Source of the DNA: Anaerocolumna chitinilytica
GTDB lineage: Bacteria; Bacillota; Clostridia; Lachnospirales; Lachnospiraceae
NCBI RefSeq assembly: GCF_014218355.1
Contig: NZ_AP023368.1
Coordinates: forward strand, 2,918,001 to 2,982,000
Length of the DNA: 64,000 bases
Direction of reading: 5' to 3'
A program made the translations under genes and the position numbers. This document shows positions 26,772 through 35,124 of the stretch, piece after piece; within the stretch, counting starts at the first letter, position 1, and every line of letters starts with the position of its first letter. A model generated the notes under the pieces. The model saw only the letters and a list, made by a program, of their open reading frames with translations, made no database searches and was not told where the DNA came from.

Positions 26772-29549
26772 ATGATTGTTTCAAAGCAGGAATTACAGCG
26801 TTTATTAAAAGTAGAACAAGACTATGAAAACAGTTTGTATTTGATAGAGGAATTAAGTAACAATTTTGATAAAAGTAAAGCACAGTTAGTAAAGCGGGAG
26901 CAGGAAAACAAACAACTTCAGCAAAAAGCAGCTTATTTACAAGGGGAGATATCAAAATATAATGAGATTACTACTGAAATTGAGGAGTATGTTAAAGAAA
27001 GAGAAAAACAGCTTACCAATTTAAGTCAGGATGTAATGGATTATAAAGCAAAAATATCATCCATGCTAATTGAAAAAGAAAGTCTATCAGCTATTATCCA
27101 AGAGCTCCAAATGGATATTCATTCTCTGGAGGAAAAGCAAGACCAGCATGAGACTGCCTTAAAAGCCGACAGAGAAGAATTGGATGAAAAAGACAAGCAA
27201 ATTAATGAATACATAAAACTATTGGAAGAGGCTAAGCTTATTTTTTCTGAAAAAGAAAATGAGATTGAAAGGCTTTTAATAAGTTCAAAAGAGAATGAAA
27301 CAAAGCTCGAAGAAAAAACATCTATACTAGAAAGTAAACTCTTACTTATTCAGGAATTAGAAACAAATGCAGAAGTAAACAAGAGCTCATTCATAAAGTT
27401 ACAGACCCAATTGGAAGAAATTCAGCAGGAGATGCAAGAAGTTAAGCAAAACCATGCATCAATAACTTTACAGCTACAGGATAAAGAAGCTGAACTAGAA
27501 GTATCCAGAGAACAATTAGCTATTTCCAGAGAAGAGTATAATCGCAAGGCAGAAGAATATGATACTTTAAACACTCATACTCAGACTACTGAAAAGATTC
27601 TAAACAATCAAAAAGAAGAGATTAACAGTCTAACAGAAACTATACATACAAGTTCTCAGAAAATAGCAGAATTGACCTCTATATTAAGTATCACGGATAA
27701 AGAAAAATCTGATTTGCTGGGCCAGTTAGAGGGTAAATTTACAGAAGCCGAGGAGTTAAGGGCCAAAATTAAGGAGTTAAATGATCTACTGGAATTGTCT
27801 GGGGAAGAGAATCTTACAGTATCTAGTCAATTGGATACTGCAAAGAAAGAAGTTCAGAATCTTCTGGAGGAAAAAAGAATAATTTCAGAGGAATCTGAAC
27901 AACAAATTAACTTATTAACAGAACAGTTCCAGCTTGAAAAATCCGAGCAGCAGTCGAAATATGAGCAAGAAATATCCAAGGCTTCTAATACTATAAAAGA
28001 ACTTGAAGGAGAATTGGATTCAGCAAAAGCTGCCGCTATACAGGAATTGGAAGAGTATAAGGAATATGCTGAACAAGAAAGAATCATATATGAATCCCTT
28101 ACCCAACAGAAATTAGAAGATTTCAGGAATCAGTTCGAAGAAGAAAAGAAAAAAATAAAGACCCAATCAGAGCAAGAACTTGGAGAATATATAAAACAGG
28201 CTGAGCAGGAAAAAGCTAATATTGAATTGCTTGCAGCACAAAAGCTGGAAGACTATCAAAAATATGTTGAACAAGAAAAAACTGATTTTGCGACCCTTAC
28301 AGAACTGAAGTTTGAAGAATTTAAGAAAAAGCTGGAACAAGAAAAGATTGAATTAAAAGAGCTTGCAACCTTAGAGTTAAAAGAATATAAAAACCAGGCT
28401 GAGTTGGATAAAAATCTTATAAAGGAACAGGCTGAGAATAAATTAACGGAACTAAAGAAACAGACAATTATTGAACAGGAAAGAATATTTGACGAGTTTG
28501 AAAAAGAAAAATCATCTCTAGAAAAACAGTTATCCGATTCTAATAATGAAAAAGACAAATTGCAAAAACTACTCAATGCTGCAGAAGATTTCATCAGCGA
28601 ACTCAATCAAAAACTTAACCTGCTGGAGGATGTGAATCATTCTTTACAAATGGATAAGGAAGAGTTAAAAGAACTTAATGAAACTGAAATAAATGTTCTG
28701 CGTAAAGAATTCGAAACTGAAATAAATGTTCTGCGCAAAGAATTCGAAACAGAAAAAACTTCTTTGCAGACTCAATACACGAAGCAACTCAATCATCATA
28801 TAGAACAACATGAAATAGAATTAATGGAACTTAAGAAGGAATACGAGGAGACACTTTCCGTAATAGAACAGCAACAAAATCAAATAGATACTCTTCAAAC
28901 TTCCGGAAAAGAACTTTCAGAAGAGGTACTGAGACTTCAGGAATATGAATTATTAATAAAAGAAAAAAATGAACAGCTCGAACAAAGAAAACAGCATGTT
29001 TATCGATTAGAACAAAAGCTGCATGAGCTTCATCTGGAGGAGGAAAAGAAGGATGAAGAATTCAATGTAAAACTAGAACAGATAATGCAATTAATGAAAG
29101 AAAATGAGATATTATCCGAAGAAGCCAAGCAGTCTGAGGACTCTTATGAGTTATTACAGCATCAGCTTAAAGATCTGGAATCTGAGAGAGAGAGCTTATG
29201 GAACCAAATCAGGGAGAAAGAAGAGAAGATAAATCTTTTCACCCATAATTTAGAGGAACAGAAAGATAATTCATTTGAGCAATATAAAGCTTTAGCAAAG
29301 CAGAATGAAAAAATAGAAGAGCAAACAGAAGTAATACAGCAATTATATGATAAAAATAAGGATTTAGAAATCAAATATGCTTCCTTACTTACTGACTTTA
29401 ATAAGTTACAATTAACTGCAAATAAATCAATTGAAGACACGGATTTAAATGAAGCGTTAATAGAAAAGGACAAACTCATTGATAATCTTGAAACACAAGT
29501 ACTTGAAATGATGATCGAACTAGAGAGGAAGGAAGATAGGGTAGTATAA
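26772..29549 (+). CDS. Large cytoplasmic coiled-coil protein with 22-residue tandem repeats
   Basis: A 925-residue protein predicted to be coiled coil almost throughout, rich in E, K, Q and L and nearly free of Pro, Gly, Cys and Trp. No signal peptide, membrane helix, or ATPase motif is present, so it is not an SMC or MukB. Residues 422-575 (28035-28496) hold seven exact-length 22-residue units of the form LE(E/D)(Y/F)K...EQEK.....L. Residues about 640-661 hold a further 11-residue duplication, TEINVLRKEFE twice. Periods of 11 and 22 indicate a hendecad coil, which twists less than a heptad coil. A scaffold or cytoskeletal role is a guess. The ribosome site is GAAGGG before the ATG. Confidence 0.85.
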   Translation: MIVSKQELQRLLKVEQDYENSLYLIEELSNNFDKSKAQLVKREQENKQLQQKAAYLQGEISKYNEITTEIEEYVKEREKQLTNLSQDVMDYKAKISSMLIEKESLSAIIQELQMDIHSLEEKQDQHETALKADREELDEKDKQINEYIKLLEEAKLIFSEKENEIERLLISSKENETKLEEKTSILESKLLLIQELETNAEVNKSSFIKLQTQLEEIQQEMQEVKQNHASITLQLQDKEAELEVSREQLAISREEYNRKAEEYDTLNTHTQTTEKILNNQKEEINSLTETIHTSSQKIAELTSILSITDKEKSDLLGQLEGKFTEAEELRAKIKELNDLLELSGEENLTVSSQLDTAKKEVQNLLEEKRIISEESEQQINLLTEQFQLEKSEQQSKYEQEISKASNTIKELEGELDSAKAAAIQELEEYKEYAEQERIIYESLTQQKLEDFRNQFEEEKKKIKTQSEQELGEYIKQAEQEKANIELLAAQKLEDYQKYVEQEKTDFATLTELKFEEFKKKLEQEKIELKELATLELKEYKNQAELDKNLIKEQAENKLTELKKQTIIEQERIFDEFEKEKSSLEKQLSDSNNEKDKLQKLLNAAEDFISELNQKLNLLEDVNHSLQMDKEELKELNETEINVLRKEFETEINVLRKEFETEKTSLQTQYTKQLNHHIEQHEIELMELKKEYEETLSVIEQQQNQIDTLQTSGKELSEEVLRLQEYELLIKEKNEQLEQRKQHVYRLEQKLHELHLEEEKKDEEFNVKLEQIMQLMKENEILSEEAKQSEDSYELLQHQLKDLESERESLWNQIREKEEKINLFTHNLEEQKDNSFEQYKALAKQNEKIEEQTEVIQQLYDKNKDLEIKYASLLTDFNKLQLTANKSIEDTDLNEALIEKDKLIDNLETQVLEMMIELERKEDRVV
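28035..28496 (+). repeat. Seven 22-codon tandem repeats in the coiled-coil gene
   Basis: Seven consecutive units of 22 codons (66 bases each) without a single insertion or deletion. Conserved positions are Leu-Glu at 5-6, an aromatic residue at 8, Glu-Gln-Glu-Lys around 13-16, and a hydrophobic residue at the end. DNA identity between units is modest, so the repeat is old and held by selection on the protein. Confidence 0.85.
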
Positions 29550-29599
29550 GATATTCTTCCCTTTAAAAGAGTTCACTAAACCACAATTTGCACCAAATA

Positions 29600-29646
29600 A
29601 AAAAGTATGCCGGCAGCTCCAAATGACTCTGCTGACATACTTTTAT
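29600..29646. terminator. Bidirectional terminator between the coiled-coil gene and glmS
   Basis: AAAAGTATGCCGGCAG pairs with CTGCTGACATACTTTT (one or two G-U pairs); A-tract on one side and T-tract on the other serve both converging genes. Confidence 0.85.
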
Positions 29647-29650
29647 ATAT

Positions 29651-31483
29651 TTATTCAACCGTTACGGATTTTGCCAGATTTCTTGGCTGGTCTACGTTTA
29701 ATCCTCTATGCAGTGAAGTATAGTATGCTAAGAGTTGTAACACGACAGCTGCCGGAAATGGAGCATATTCATCCTTGATCTTTGGTAGAACTATATGATA
29801 ATCATATATAGATGCTTCCGCTTCCTGATCCTCAACGGTAACTAATATTACAAAAGCATTCCTTGCTTTGACCTCTCGGATATTAGAAATCATCTTGGAA
29901 TAAACTTTTTGCTGAGTCGCAAGTGCTACAACAGGAACTCCTTCTGTTACCAGTGAGAGAGTACCGTGCTTTAATTCCCCGGCGGCATAAGCTTCTGAAT
30001 GAATGTAGCTGATTTCCTTTAATTTAATAGACCCTTCGCAGGAAAGTGCATAATCTAAACCTCTGCCGATGAAGAAAAGGTCTTCCTTATCTTTCACTTG
30101 TATGCTGATTTCTTCTATTATTTTATCCTGGGACAGCACTTCTTCCAATACTGAAACCGCATGCAGGAGCTGCTGCAGTTCATCTATGCAAGCATCCTTT
30201 TCCATTTTACCGGTTGCATAAGCAAATCGAAAGGCAAGGAGATAGAGGCAGGATAACTGCGCTGTATACGCTTTTGTACTGGCAACTGCAATTTCAGGAC
30301 CGGCATGGGTGTAGAGAACATAATCACTTTCTCGTGCTATGGAGGAGCCTTTGACATTGACAATGGAGAGCGTTGCGGCACCTCTTTCTTTTGATAACTT
30401 CAGTGCAGCCAGCGTATCTGCAGTTTCTCCTGATTGAGATATTGTAATAACTAATGTCCCTTTATCAATAATAGGATCCTGATAACGGAATTCTGACGCA
30501 ACCTCAACACTGACAGGAATTCGAAGGAGTTTCTCTAACATCATCTTACCGATAAGTCCGGCATGCATAGCGGTTCCGCAGGCTGTAATAATTATTCTGG
30601 ATATACCATGGAAGAGGGAGTCCGGGATATTATCAGCAGTAAAATCCGGTAATTTGTTTTGAACTCTGGGCAGGATTGTATTTCTTAAGGATTCCGGCTG
30701 CTCATGGATTTCCTTTAACATAAAATGAGGATATCCGCCTTTTTTTGCTGCCGTCATATCCCAGGTAACATGGAGCATTCTAGGGCATACCAAATTACCA
30801 TCAAGATCTGTCAATTTAACTTTATCCTTCATGAGAGTTACGATATGCATCTCTGGCACAACAAAATAATCCTTGGAATAATCAATCAGCGCAACCATAT
30901 CTGATGCAATAATTGACCCTTCTTTTGTGTGGCAGGCCACAAGGGGACTGCTGTTTCTTAAGGAATAGATAACTTCCGGCTGATCGGCAAAGAGGATGCA
31001 AAAAGCATAAGCGCCTTCAATTAATTCAACGGTTTGCTTAATAGCCTTTATAGCATCTCCTTCATAAAGACTGTCAAGAAGAAGAGCAGCAATTTCCGTA
31101 TCCGTTTGGGAGATGGGATTTCTGCCTTCTTTTTTCAATAGGAGTTCCAGTTCTCTATAATTTTCTATTATTCCATTATGAATTAATGTGACCTTTCCAG
31201 CGGTATGAGGATGTGCGTTGGTATCAGTAACCCCTCCATGGGTTGCCCATCTGGTATGACCGATACCGCAGCTGCTTTCTGCTTGTAATTCTAGGGTATC
31301 TAGTGCTTTCACCTTCTCAGCAAGATTAGACACCTTCCCGGTAGTTTTGATAGTATTAATGGTTCCCTGTTGATAAAATGCAATGCCCGCGCTGTCATAA
31401 CCTCTGTATTCCAGGGTTGTAAGACCGTCAATCAGAACCTTCTTTGCCTCAGTATAACCTGTAAAGCCAATAATTCCACACAT
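29651..31483 (-). CDS. glmS: Glutamine-fructose-6-phosphate aminotransferase (isomerising)
   Basis: A 610-residue enzyme making glucosamine 6-phosphate from fructose 6-phosphate and glutamine, the entry to peptidoglycan amino sugars. The N-terminal glutaminase starts MCGIIGF, with C2 as nucleophile after Met removal, and has GHTRWATHGGVTD. Two SIS domains follow (TISQSGETADTLAALKLSKERG; GRGLDYALSCEGSIKLKEISYIHSEAYAAGELKHG), ending in NLAKSVTVE as usual. AAAGGAG precedes the ATG. Expression is controlled by the glmS ribozyme in its leader. Confidence 0.97.
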   Translation of the reverse strand: MCGIIGFTGYTEAKKVLIDGLTTLEYRGYDSAGIAFYQQGTINTIKTTGKVSNLAEKVKALDTLELQAESSCGIGHTRWATHGGVTDTNAHPHTAGKVTLIHNGIIENYRELELLLKKEGRNPISQTDTEIAALLLDSLYEGDAIKAIKQTVELIEGAYAFCILFADQPEVIYSLRNSSPLVACHTKEGSIIASDMVALIDYSKDYFVVPEMHIVTLMKDKVKLTDLDGNLVCPRMLHVTWDMTAAKKGGYPHFMLKEIHEQPESLRNTILPRVQNKLPDFTADNIPDSLFHGISRIIITACGTAMHAGLIGKMMLEKLLRIPVSVEVASEFRYQDPIIDKGTLVITISQSGETADTLAALKLSKERGAATLSIVNVKGSSIARESDYVLYTHAGPEIAVASTKAYTAQLSCLYLLAFRFAYATGKMEKDACIDELQQLLHAVSVLEEVLSQDKIIEEISIQVKDKEDLFFIGRGLDYALSCEGSIKLKEISYIHSEAYAAGELKHGTLSLVTEGVPVVALATQQKVYSKMISNIREVKARNAFVILVTVEDQEAEASIYDYHIVLPKIKDEYAPFPAAVVLQLLAYYTSLHRGLNVDQPRNLAKSVTVE

Positions 31484-31612
31484 AATGTTTCTCCTTTATT
31501 CTATTTTCAAAGTTCTAATTATGAATTCATAGAAGGCGCAAACTTAAATCTAAGTTCAAGGCATAAATATAGCCTGAATATAGACAGTTTTTTGGCTTCC
31601 TAATTCAATTAT

Positions 31613-31765
31613 CTTGGTATTGCCGCTGTTGTCCTTTAGTTACCCAAAGATTTTTCGACAATTCACACAGCCAAGCCTATGAGAGAGCATCCGCCGAACA
31701 TTTCGCTAACTCTCTACCTCGTTAACCTCTGTATTTCTCCCAAAGAGGTACATGGCGCTAATTTA
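31613..31765 (-). ncRNA. glmS ribozyme (glucosamine-6-phosphate riboswitch)
   Basis: Read on the minus strand, the leader contains the ribozyme core: the cleavage site TA/GCGCC (G1 at 31758), then ACGAGGTAGAGAGTT, CGAAATG and TTCGGCGGATGCTCTCTC. The invariant CGGCGGATG and the pairing GAGAG...CTCTC are diagnostic. The distal arm closes with CTTGG...CCAAG. On binding glucosamine 6-phosphate the RNA cuts itself and the glmS message is degraded, giving feedback control. Confidence 0.93.
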
Positions 31766-31820
31766 AACATTTCTGTTTGGAGAACCTTGGGCGGTCCGTT
31801 AATAGTTTCAGTACAAAATT

Positions 31821-31849
31821 ATTATATGCTTACGACTCCTTTCTGTGCA
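31821..31849 (-). promoter_or_regulatory. glmS promoter, proximal
   Basis: On the minus strand TGCACA (31849-31844) and a perfect TATAAT (31826-31821) with a 17-base spacer, upstream of the ribozyme. Confidence 0.55.
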
Positions 31850-31891
31850 TAGATGTCAAGGATATGTACTAATCCCAAAAGTTACTTTAAC

Positions 31892-31920
31892 ATATTAACA
31901 TTTATAATTGGGTAAGTCAA
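31892..31920 (-). promoter_or_regulatory. glmS promoter, distal
   Basis: On the minus strand TTGACT (31920-31915) and TAATAT (31897-31892), 17-base spacer. It lies about 60 bases from the ISL3 insertion, which leaves it intact. Confidence 0.5.
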
Positions 31921-31970
31921 CTTTTTGCTTTTGAATGTGAAAGAAAAAATAAAAGAGTAGTTTAATCCAG

Positions 31971-31978
31971 AAAAATAC
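31971..31978. repeat. Target-site duplication, left copy
   Basis: AAAAATAC, directly abutting the left inverted repeat of the ISL3 element; identical to 33420-33427. Confidence 0.92.
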
Positions 31979-33419
31979 GGTTCTATAATAAATGTTGGGG
32001 TGTGTAAATAAAACACATTCCAACTTTTATTTTTATGTTTTATAATAAAAGAAACCTCCCTCGAAAATGCCGTCTACCAAACAACCACTTTCAAAGGAGG
32101 ATCTCTCAATGCATTCTAATTGTACCAGAAAACTTTTAGGATTAGAAGATATTTTAATTAAAAATGTAATTCAAGCTGACTCTTTTGTCCGTATTTATAT
32201 CGAAACAAAGCCATCGACACAGATCTGTCCTCATTGTGGCAAACAGACAAAACGCATTCATGATTACCGCTCTCAGACAATTAAGGACCTCCCATTTCAG
32301 CTTAAGCACACTTATTTGGTGTTGAGAAAGAGACGTTATTCCTGTAGTTGCGGGAAAAGGTTCCTCGAGAAATATACTTTTCTCGCTCCTTACAAAAGGC
32401 GTACCCTTAGATTGTCTTATAAAATCATCGACCTACTCAGGAATCTACGCAGCATGAAGTCCGTTGCTGTTGATACGAATGTTTCCGTTAGTACCGTTTC
32501 CCGGTTATTGGATACCATCAACTACTCCTCCCCTTCTGTTCCTGAGTGCATCTCAATTGATGAGTTTAAAGGTAATACGGATGCTGGAAAGTTCCAGTGT
32601 ATTCTGGTAGATGCAAAGAAACATCGTATTCTTGATATTCTACCTGACAGAACTCAGAAGCATTTATCCGCCTATTTCCGTACATGGAACCGCACCCAAA
32701 GGTATCGAGTGAAGTTCTTTATCTGTGATATGTGGGAACCGTATGTAGACTTGGCGAAAGCCTATTTTCCTAATGCAACTATTATAATTGACAAATATCA
32801 CTTCATTCGATATGTTACTTGGGCGATTGAAAATGTAAGAAAACGCCTTCAAAAGAAGATGCCTTCGAATTTGCGCAGGTACTACAAGAGAAGCCGGAAG
32901 CTGATACTTACAAGATATAATAAACTAAAAGAGGAGAACAAGAAGGCTTGCGATCTGATGCTACTTTATAATGATGATCTGAGGACTGCCCACCGACTTA
33001 AGGAATGGTTTTATGAAATCTGCCAGAGCGAGAAGTATAAGTATCAACGGGAAGGATTCTGGGAATGGGTGAAGACAGCTGAAAAATCAGGTATTCCCGA
33101 ATTTGAAGCCTGTGCGAAGACTTATCGGAATTGGTCACAAGGTATTTTGAATGCCTTTAAGTACAAATATACCAACGGACCTACAGAAGGGTATAATAAC
33201 AAGATAAAAGTATTAAAAAGGGTATCTTTTGGCATGAAGAATTTCGAGAGGTTCCGTACAAGGATTATACATAGTTCTATCTAAATAAAAAGAAGACGGC
33301 AGGAGGTTTATTTCTCATGCCCTAAAACATGGATTATAGACCAGTACATTAAAATAGCTCTAAACTCAGTGATGGAGTGGGATTCAAATGAATCCCACCC
33401 CCATCATTGACAAAGAGCC
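31979..33419 (+). mobile_element. Complete ISL3-family insertion sequence
   Basis: A 1441-bp element. Its 26-base terminal inverted repeats (31979-32004, starting GGTTCT, and 33394-33419, ending AGAGCC) match at 17 positions, and an exact 8-bp duplication flanks it, the size expected for ISL3. It carries one intact transposase gene. A subterminal hairpin (about 33372-33405, with arms GTGGGATTC and GAATCCCAC) lies inside the right end. With TSD, ends and gene all intact, the insertion looks recent. Confidence 0.95.
32109..33284 (+). CDS. ISL3-family transposase
   Basis: A 391-residue DDE transposase. The N-terminal zinc-ribbon-like region has CPHCGKQTKRIHDYRSQ and YSCSCGKRF; next comes a helix-turn-helix (VSVSTVSRLLD); the catalytic core has ISIDEFKG (first Asp), FFICDMWEPY (second Asp) and a late NGPTEGYNNKIKVLKR carrying the Glu. 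Starting at 32109 behind AGGAGG; the longer frame from 32067 lacks a ribosome site. No frameshift or stop is seen. Confidence 0.95.
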   Translation: MHSNCTRKLLGLEDILIKNVIQADSFVRIYIETKPSTQICPHCGKQTKRIHDYRSQTIKDLPFQLKHTYLVLRKRRYSCSCGKRFLEKYTFLAPYKRRTLRLSYKIIDLLRNLRSMKSVAVDTNVSVSTVSRLLDTINYSSPSVPECISIDEFKGNTDAGKFQCILVDAKKHRILDILPDRTQKHLSAYFRTWNRTQRYRVKFFICDMWEPYVDLAKAYFPNATIIIDKYHFIRYVTWAIENVRKRLQKKMPSNLRRYYKRSRKLILTRYNKLKEENKKACDLMLLYNDDLRTAHRLKEWFYEICQSEKYKYQREGFWEWVKTAEKSGIPEFEACAKTYRNWSQGILNAFKYKYTNGPTEGYNNKIKVLKRVSFGMKNFERFRTRIIHSSI

Positions 33420-33427
33420 AAAAATAC
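33420..33427. repeat. Target-site duplication, right copy
   Basis: AAAAATAC, identical to 31971-31978. Confidence 0.92.
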
Positions 33428-33482
33428 AGCAGCCGGGCTTCACCTTGATTCACTAGCTCAAAGTAAAACCTAACTGCTGTTA
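33420..33482 (-). terminator. Probable degV terminator, interrupted at its T-tract by the IS
   Basis: On the minus strand ACAGCAG (33480-33474) pairs with CTGCTGT (33432-33426), followed by ATTTTT (complement of the duplicated target). The loop is long, so pairing is only moderately convincing. The IS sits exactly in the T-tract, which is kept because the target was duplicated. Confidence 0.5.
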
Positions 33483-33501
33483 CCAGGTTTCTAATTATTT
33501 T

Positions 33502-34347
33502 TTATTCGTTTTGAAAGAAAGCAAAGCCGCAGACCCCAGGTCCTGTATGAGTACCTACAACCGACCCTATAGGGCTTTCAATGAAGTCGTGCAGATTAAG
33601 GGTCTCTTTGTAATTATTAATAAAAGCTTTCATATTATCTTTTTTAGCGGAGTAACCAATACAGACTTCCTCATTTCTGTTGATTCCCTTATCCTGTGTA
33701 ATGAGTTCAAAAAGCTTTGAGTAGCCGCCGGAAAGGCCTCTTGCTCTGGCTGCCAGGGATACTTCTCCATCCCTTACTTCTATAATCGGTTTAATATTTA
33801 GTAACCCCCCTGCAAAAGCACTCATACCGGATAAGCGTCCGCCTTTCTTAAGATATTCCAAGCTTTCAAGAAGGGCATATAATTTTACTTTTGTTTTGGT
33901 ATTTTCTAGCTGAACTGCAATAGCTTCAGCCGACATCCCTTGATTTTTAAGGGTTATTGCTTTCCTCACGAGCAACTGAAGACCAAGAGTTACTGTCAAA
34001 CTATCAACAATATGAATATCTTCATATTCCACCATATCTTTGGCAATAACAGCACTTTGATAGGTACCGCTTAACTTGGAAGAAATCGTAATCACTATAA
34101 CTGAGTCACCTTTTGCCTTTGCTTCTTCAAAATAAGGAATATATTGCTCCGGTGCCGGTTGACTGGTGGTAGGTAGATTTTTAGAAATCACCAGTTTTTC
34201 ATAAAATTGTTCATTTGTAATGTCTACGCCATCAAAATATTCTTGTTCATCAAAGATAACCCTTAAGGGTACAATAGTGATATCCAATTCTTTTGCCAAA
34301 TCAAGATTAATATCCGAAGTAGAATCTGTAATTATTTTTATGCTCAT
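33502..34347 (-). CDS. DegV-family fatty-acid-binding protein (FakB-like)
   Basis: A 281-residue DegV protein; the characterised members (FakB) hold a fatty acid and present it to the kinase FakA for incorporation into phospholipid. Landmarks are IITDSTSDINLDLA at the start, LPTTSQPAPEQY, TISSKLSGTYQSA, the ESLEYLKKGGRLSG segment, LLNIKPII, and a late GSVVGTHTGPGVCGFAF. Length is standard. It overlaps the marR gene by 4 bases (ATGA), so the two are co-translated. fakA is not in the window. Confidence 0.92.
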   Translation of the reverse strand: MSIKIITDSTSDINLDLAKELDITIVPLRVIFDEQEYFDGVDITNEQFYEKLVISKNLPTTSQPAPEQYIPYFEEAKAKGDSVIVITISSKLSGTYQSAVIAKDMVEYEDIHIVDSLTVTLGLQLLVRKAITLKNQGMSAEAIAVQLENTKTKVKLYALLESLEYLKKGGRLSGMSAFAGGLLNIKPIIEVRDGEVSLAARARGLSGGYSKLFELITQDKGINRNEEVCIGYSAKKDNMKAFINNYKETLNLHDFIESPIGSVVGTHTGPGVCGFAFFQNE

Positions 34348-34823
34348 TTGTCCTCCTTTGGACTGATAATTTTATGAAAGAAATTATTGAAAAAAATATG
34401 AAGCGTGGAGAGAGCAGTAGAGAGTGATTTCAACTCCTCTTCATTTAATTTGAGAGAAATCTCCTCTACCAGTTCTTTATGAAATGTATGATGGCTGTCA
34501 TAAGCCTTTTCACCTAAAGGAGTGAGACATACTTTTACATACCTTTTATCTTCAGGTAGTTTCTGGCGAATAAGGTACCCTTTTCTCTCAAGGGTTTTTA
34601 CGGAAGTAGTTAGTGTACTTGCTGTAACAGATAACTTAGCGGCTATTTCATTCATGGCATACAAGCCAGCACTGTTACCATCATAAACCGCTTCTATAAC
34701 ATGCATTTCATGAACAGATAGATTCTGGAATTCGTCCTTTGCCAAGGCAGCCTCTTCAAGACGGAGTAAATCATGAAATGCATCCACCAGAAAGCTGTTA
34801 ATATTATCTTTATATTGTTCCAT
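34344..34823 (-). CDS. MarR-family transcriptional regulator (possibly FabT-like)
   Basis: A 159-residue winged-helix regulator: helix bundle at both ends for dimerisation and a central DNA-binding part (MNEIAAKLSVTASTLTTSVKTLERKGYLIRQ, wing EDKRYVKVCLTPLG). The start at 34823 has AAAGGAG before it; a longer frame to 34868 lacks one and would overlap the operator. It is co-transcribed with degV. Two palindromes flanking its promoter resemble the FabT box, so self-regulation and fatty-acid sensing are inferred. Confidence 0.88.
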   Translation of the reverse strand: MEQYKDNINSFLVDAFHDLLRLEEAALAKDEFQNLSVHEMHVIEAVYDGNSAGLYAMNEIAAKLSVTASTLTTSVKTLERKGYLIRQKLPEDKRYVKVCLTPLGEKAYDSHHTFHKELVEEISLKLNEEELKSLSTALSTLHIFFNNFFHKIISPKEDK

Positions 34824-34852
34824 TTGGCTCCTTTCATGAAAAACGAGCGTAT

Positions 34853-34873
34853 ATACTTTGAACTTCAAAGTAT
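34853..34873. promoter_or_regulatory. Operator 1: perfect palindrome at the marR transcription start
   Basis: Arms ATACTTTGAA and TTCAAAGTAT around a single C, perfect over 21 bases. It contains the TTTGA...TCAAA core of the FabT/FabR-type boxes and lies just downstream of the marR -10 box. Confidence 0.75.
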
Positions 34874-34877
34874 TAAC

Positions 34878-34906
34878 AGTCTATCAAACGGAATTTATTT
34901 TGTCAA
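34878..34906 (-). promoter_or_regulatory. Promoter of marR-degV
   Basis: On the minus strand a perfect TTGACA (34906-34901) and TAGACT (34883-34878), 17-base spacer, bracketed by the two palindromes. Confidence 0.7.
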
Positions 34907-34911
34907 TATTA

Positions 34912-34927
34912 ATTTGATATTCAAAGT
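34912..34927. promoter_or_regulatory. Operator 2 upstream of the marR -35 box
   Basis: TTTGA-TAT-TCAAA (34913-34925), with TTCAAAGTAT identical to one arm of operator 1. Confidence 0.6.
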
Positions 34928-35093
34928 ATTTATTCTGAATAACTTTATTGAAATTAATTTGCTCTTTGGAAAATCTTTCATTATAATAAAGGTAGGTTCA
35001 GAAGGGGAGTGGTTTGCTGTTATACATAAATAGTATAGTCTTTTTGTGTACTCATAGATCAAGTTTAGAATATAAGTATAAACTTTTAATAAC

Positions 35094-35120
35094 GCCACAG
35101 CTAGCGTAAGAATGAGAGGT
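35094..35120 (+). promoter_or_regulatory. Leader hairpin before the patatin gene
   Basis: ACGC and GCGT arms precede GAATGAGAGG, the ribosome site of the gene at 35125. Same layout as before the genes at 1384 and 14838. Confidence 0.3.
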
Positions 35121-35124
35121 AATT

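Noticed and set aside
26772..29549. SMC or Rad50-type ATPase identity for the coiled-coil protein
   Set aside because: No Walker A, Walker B or hinge sequence is present; composition is coiled coil to both ends.
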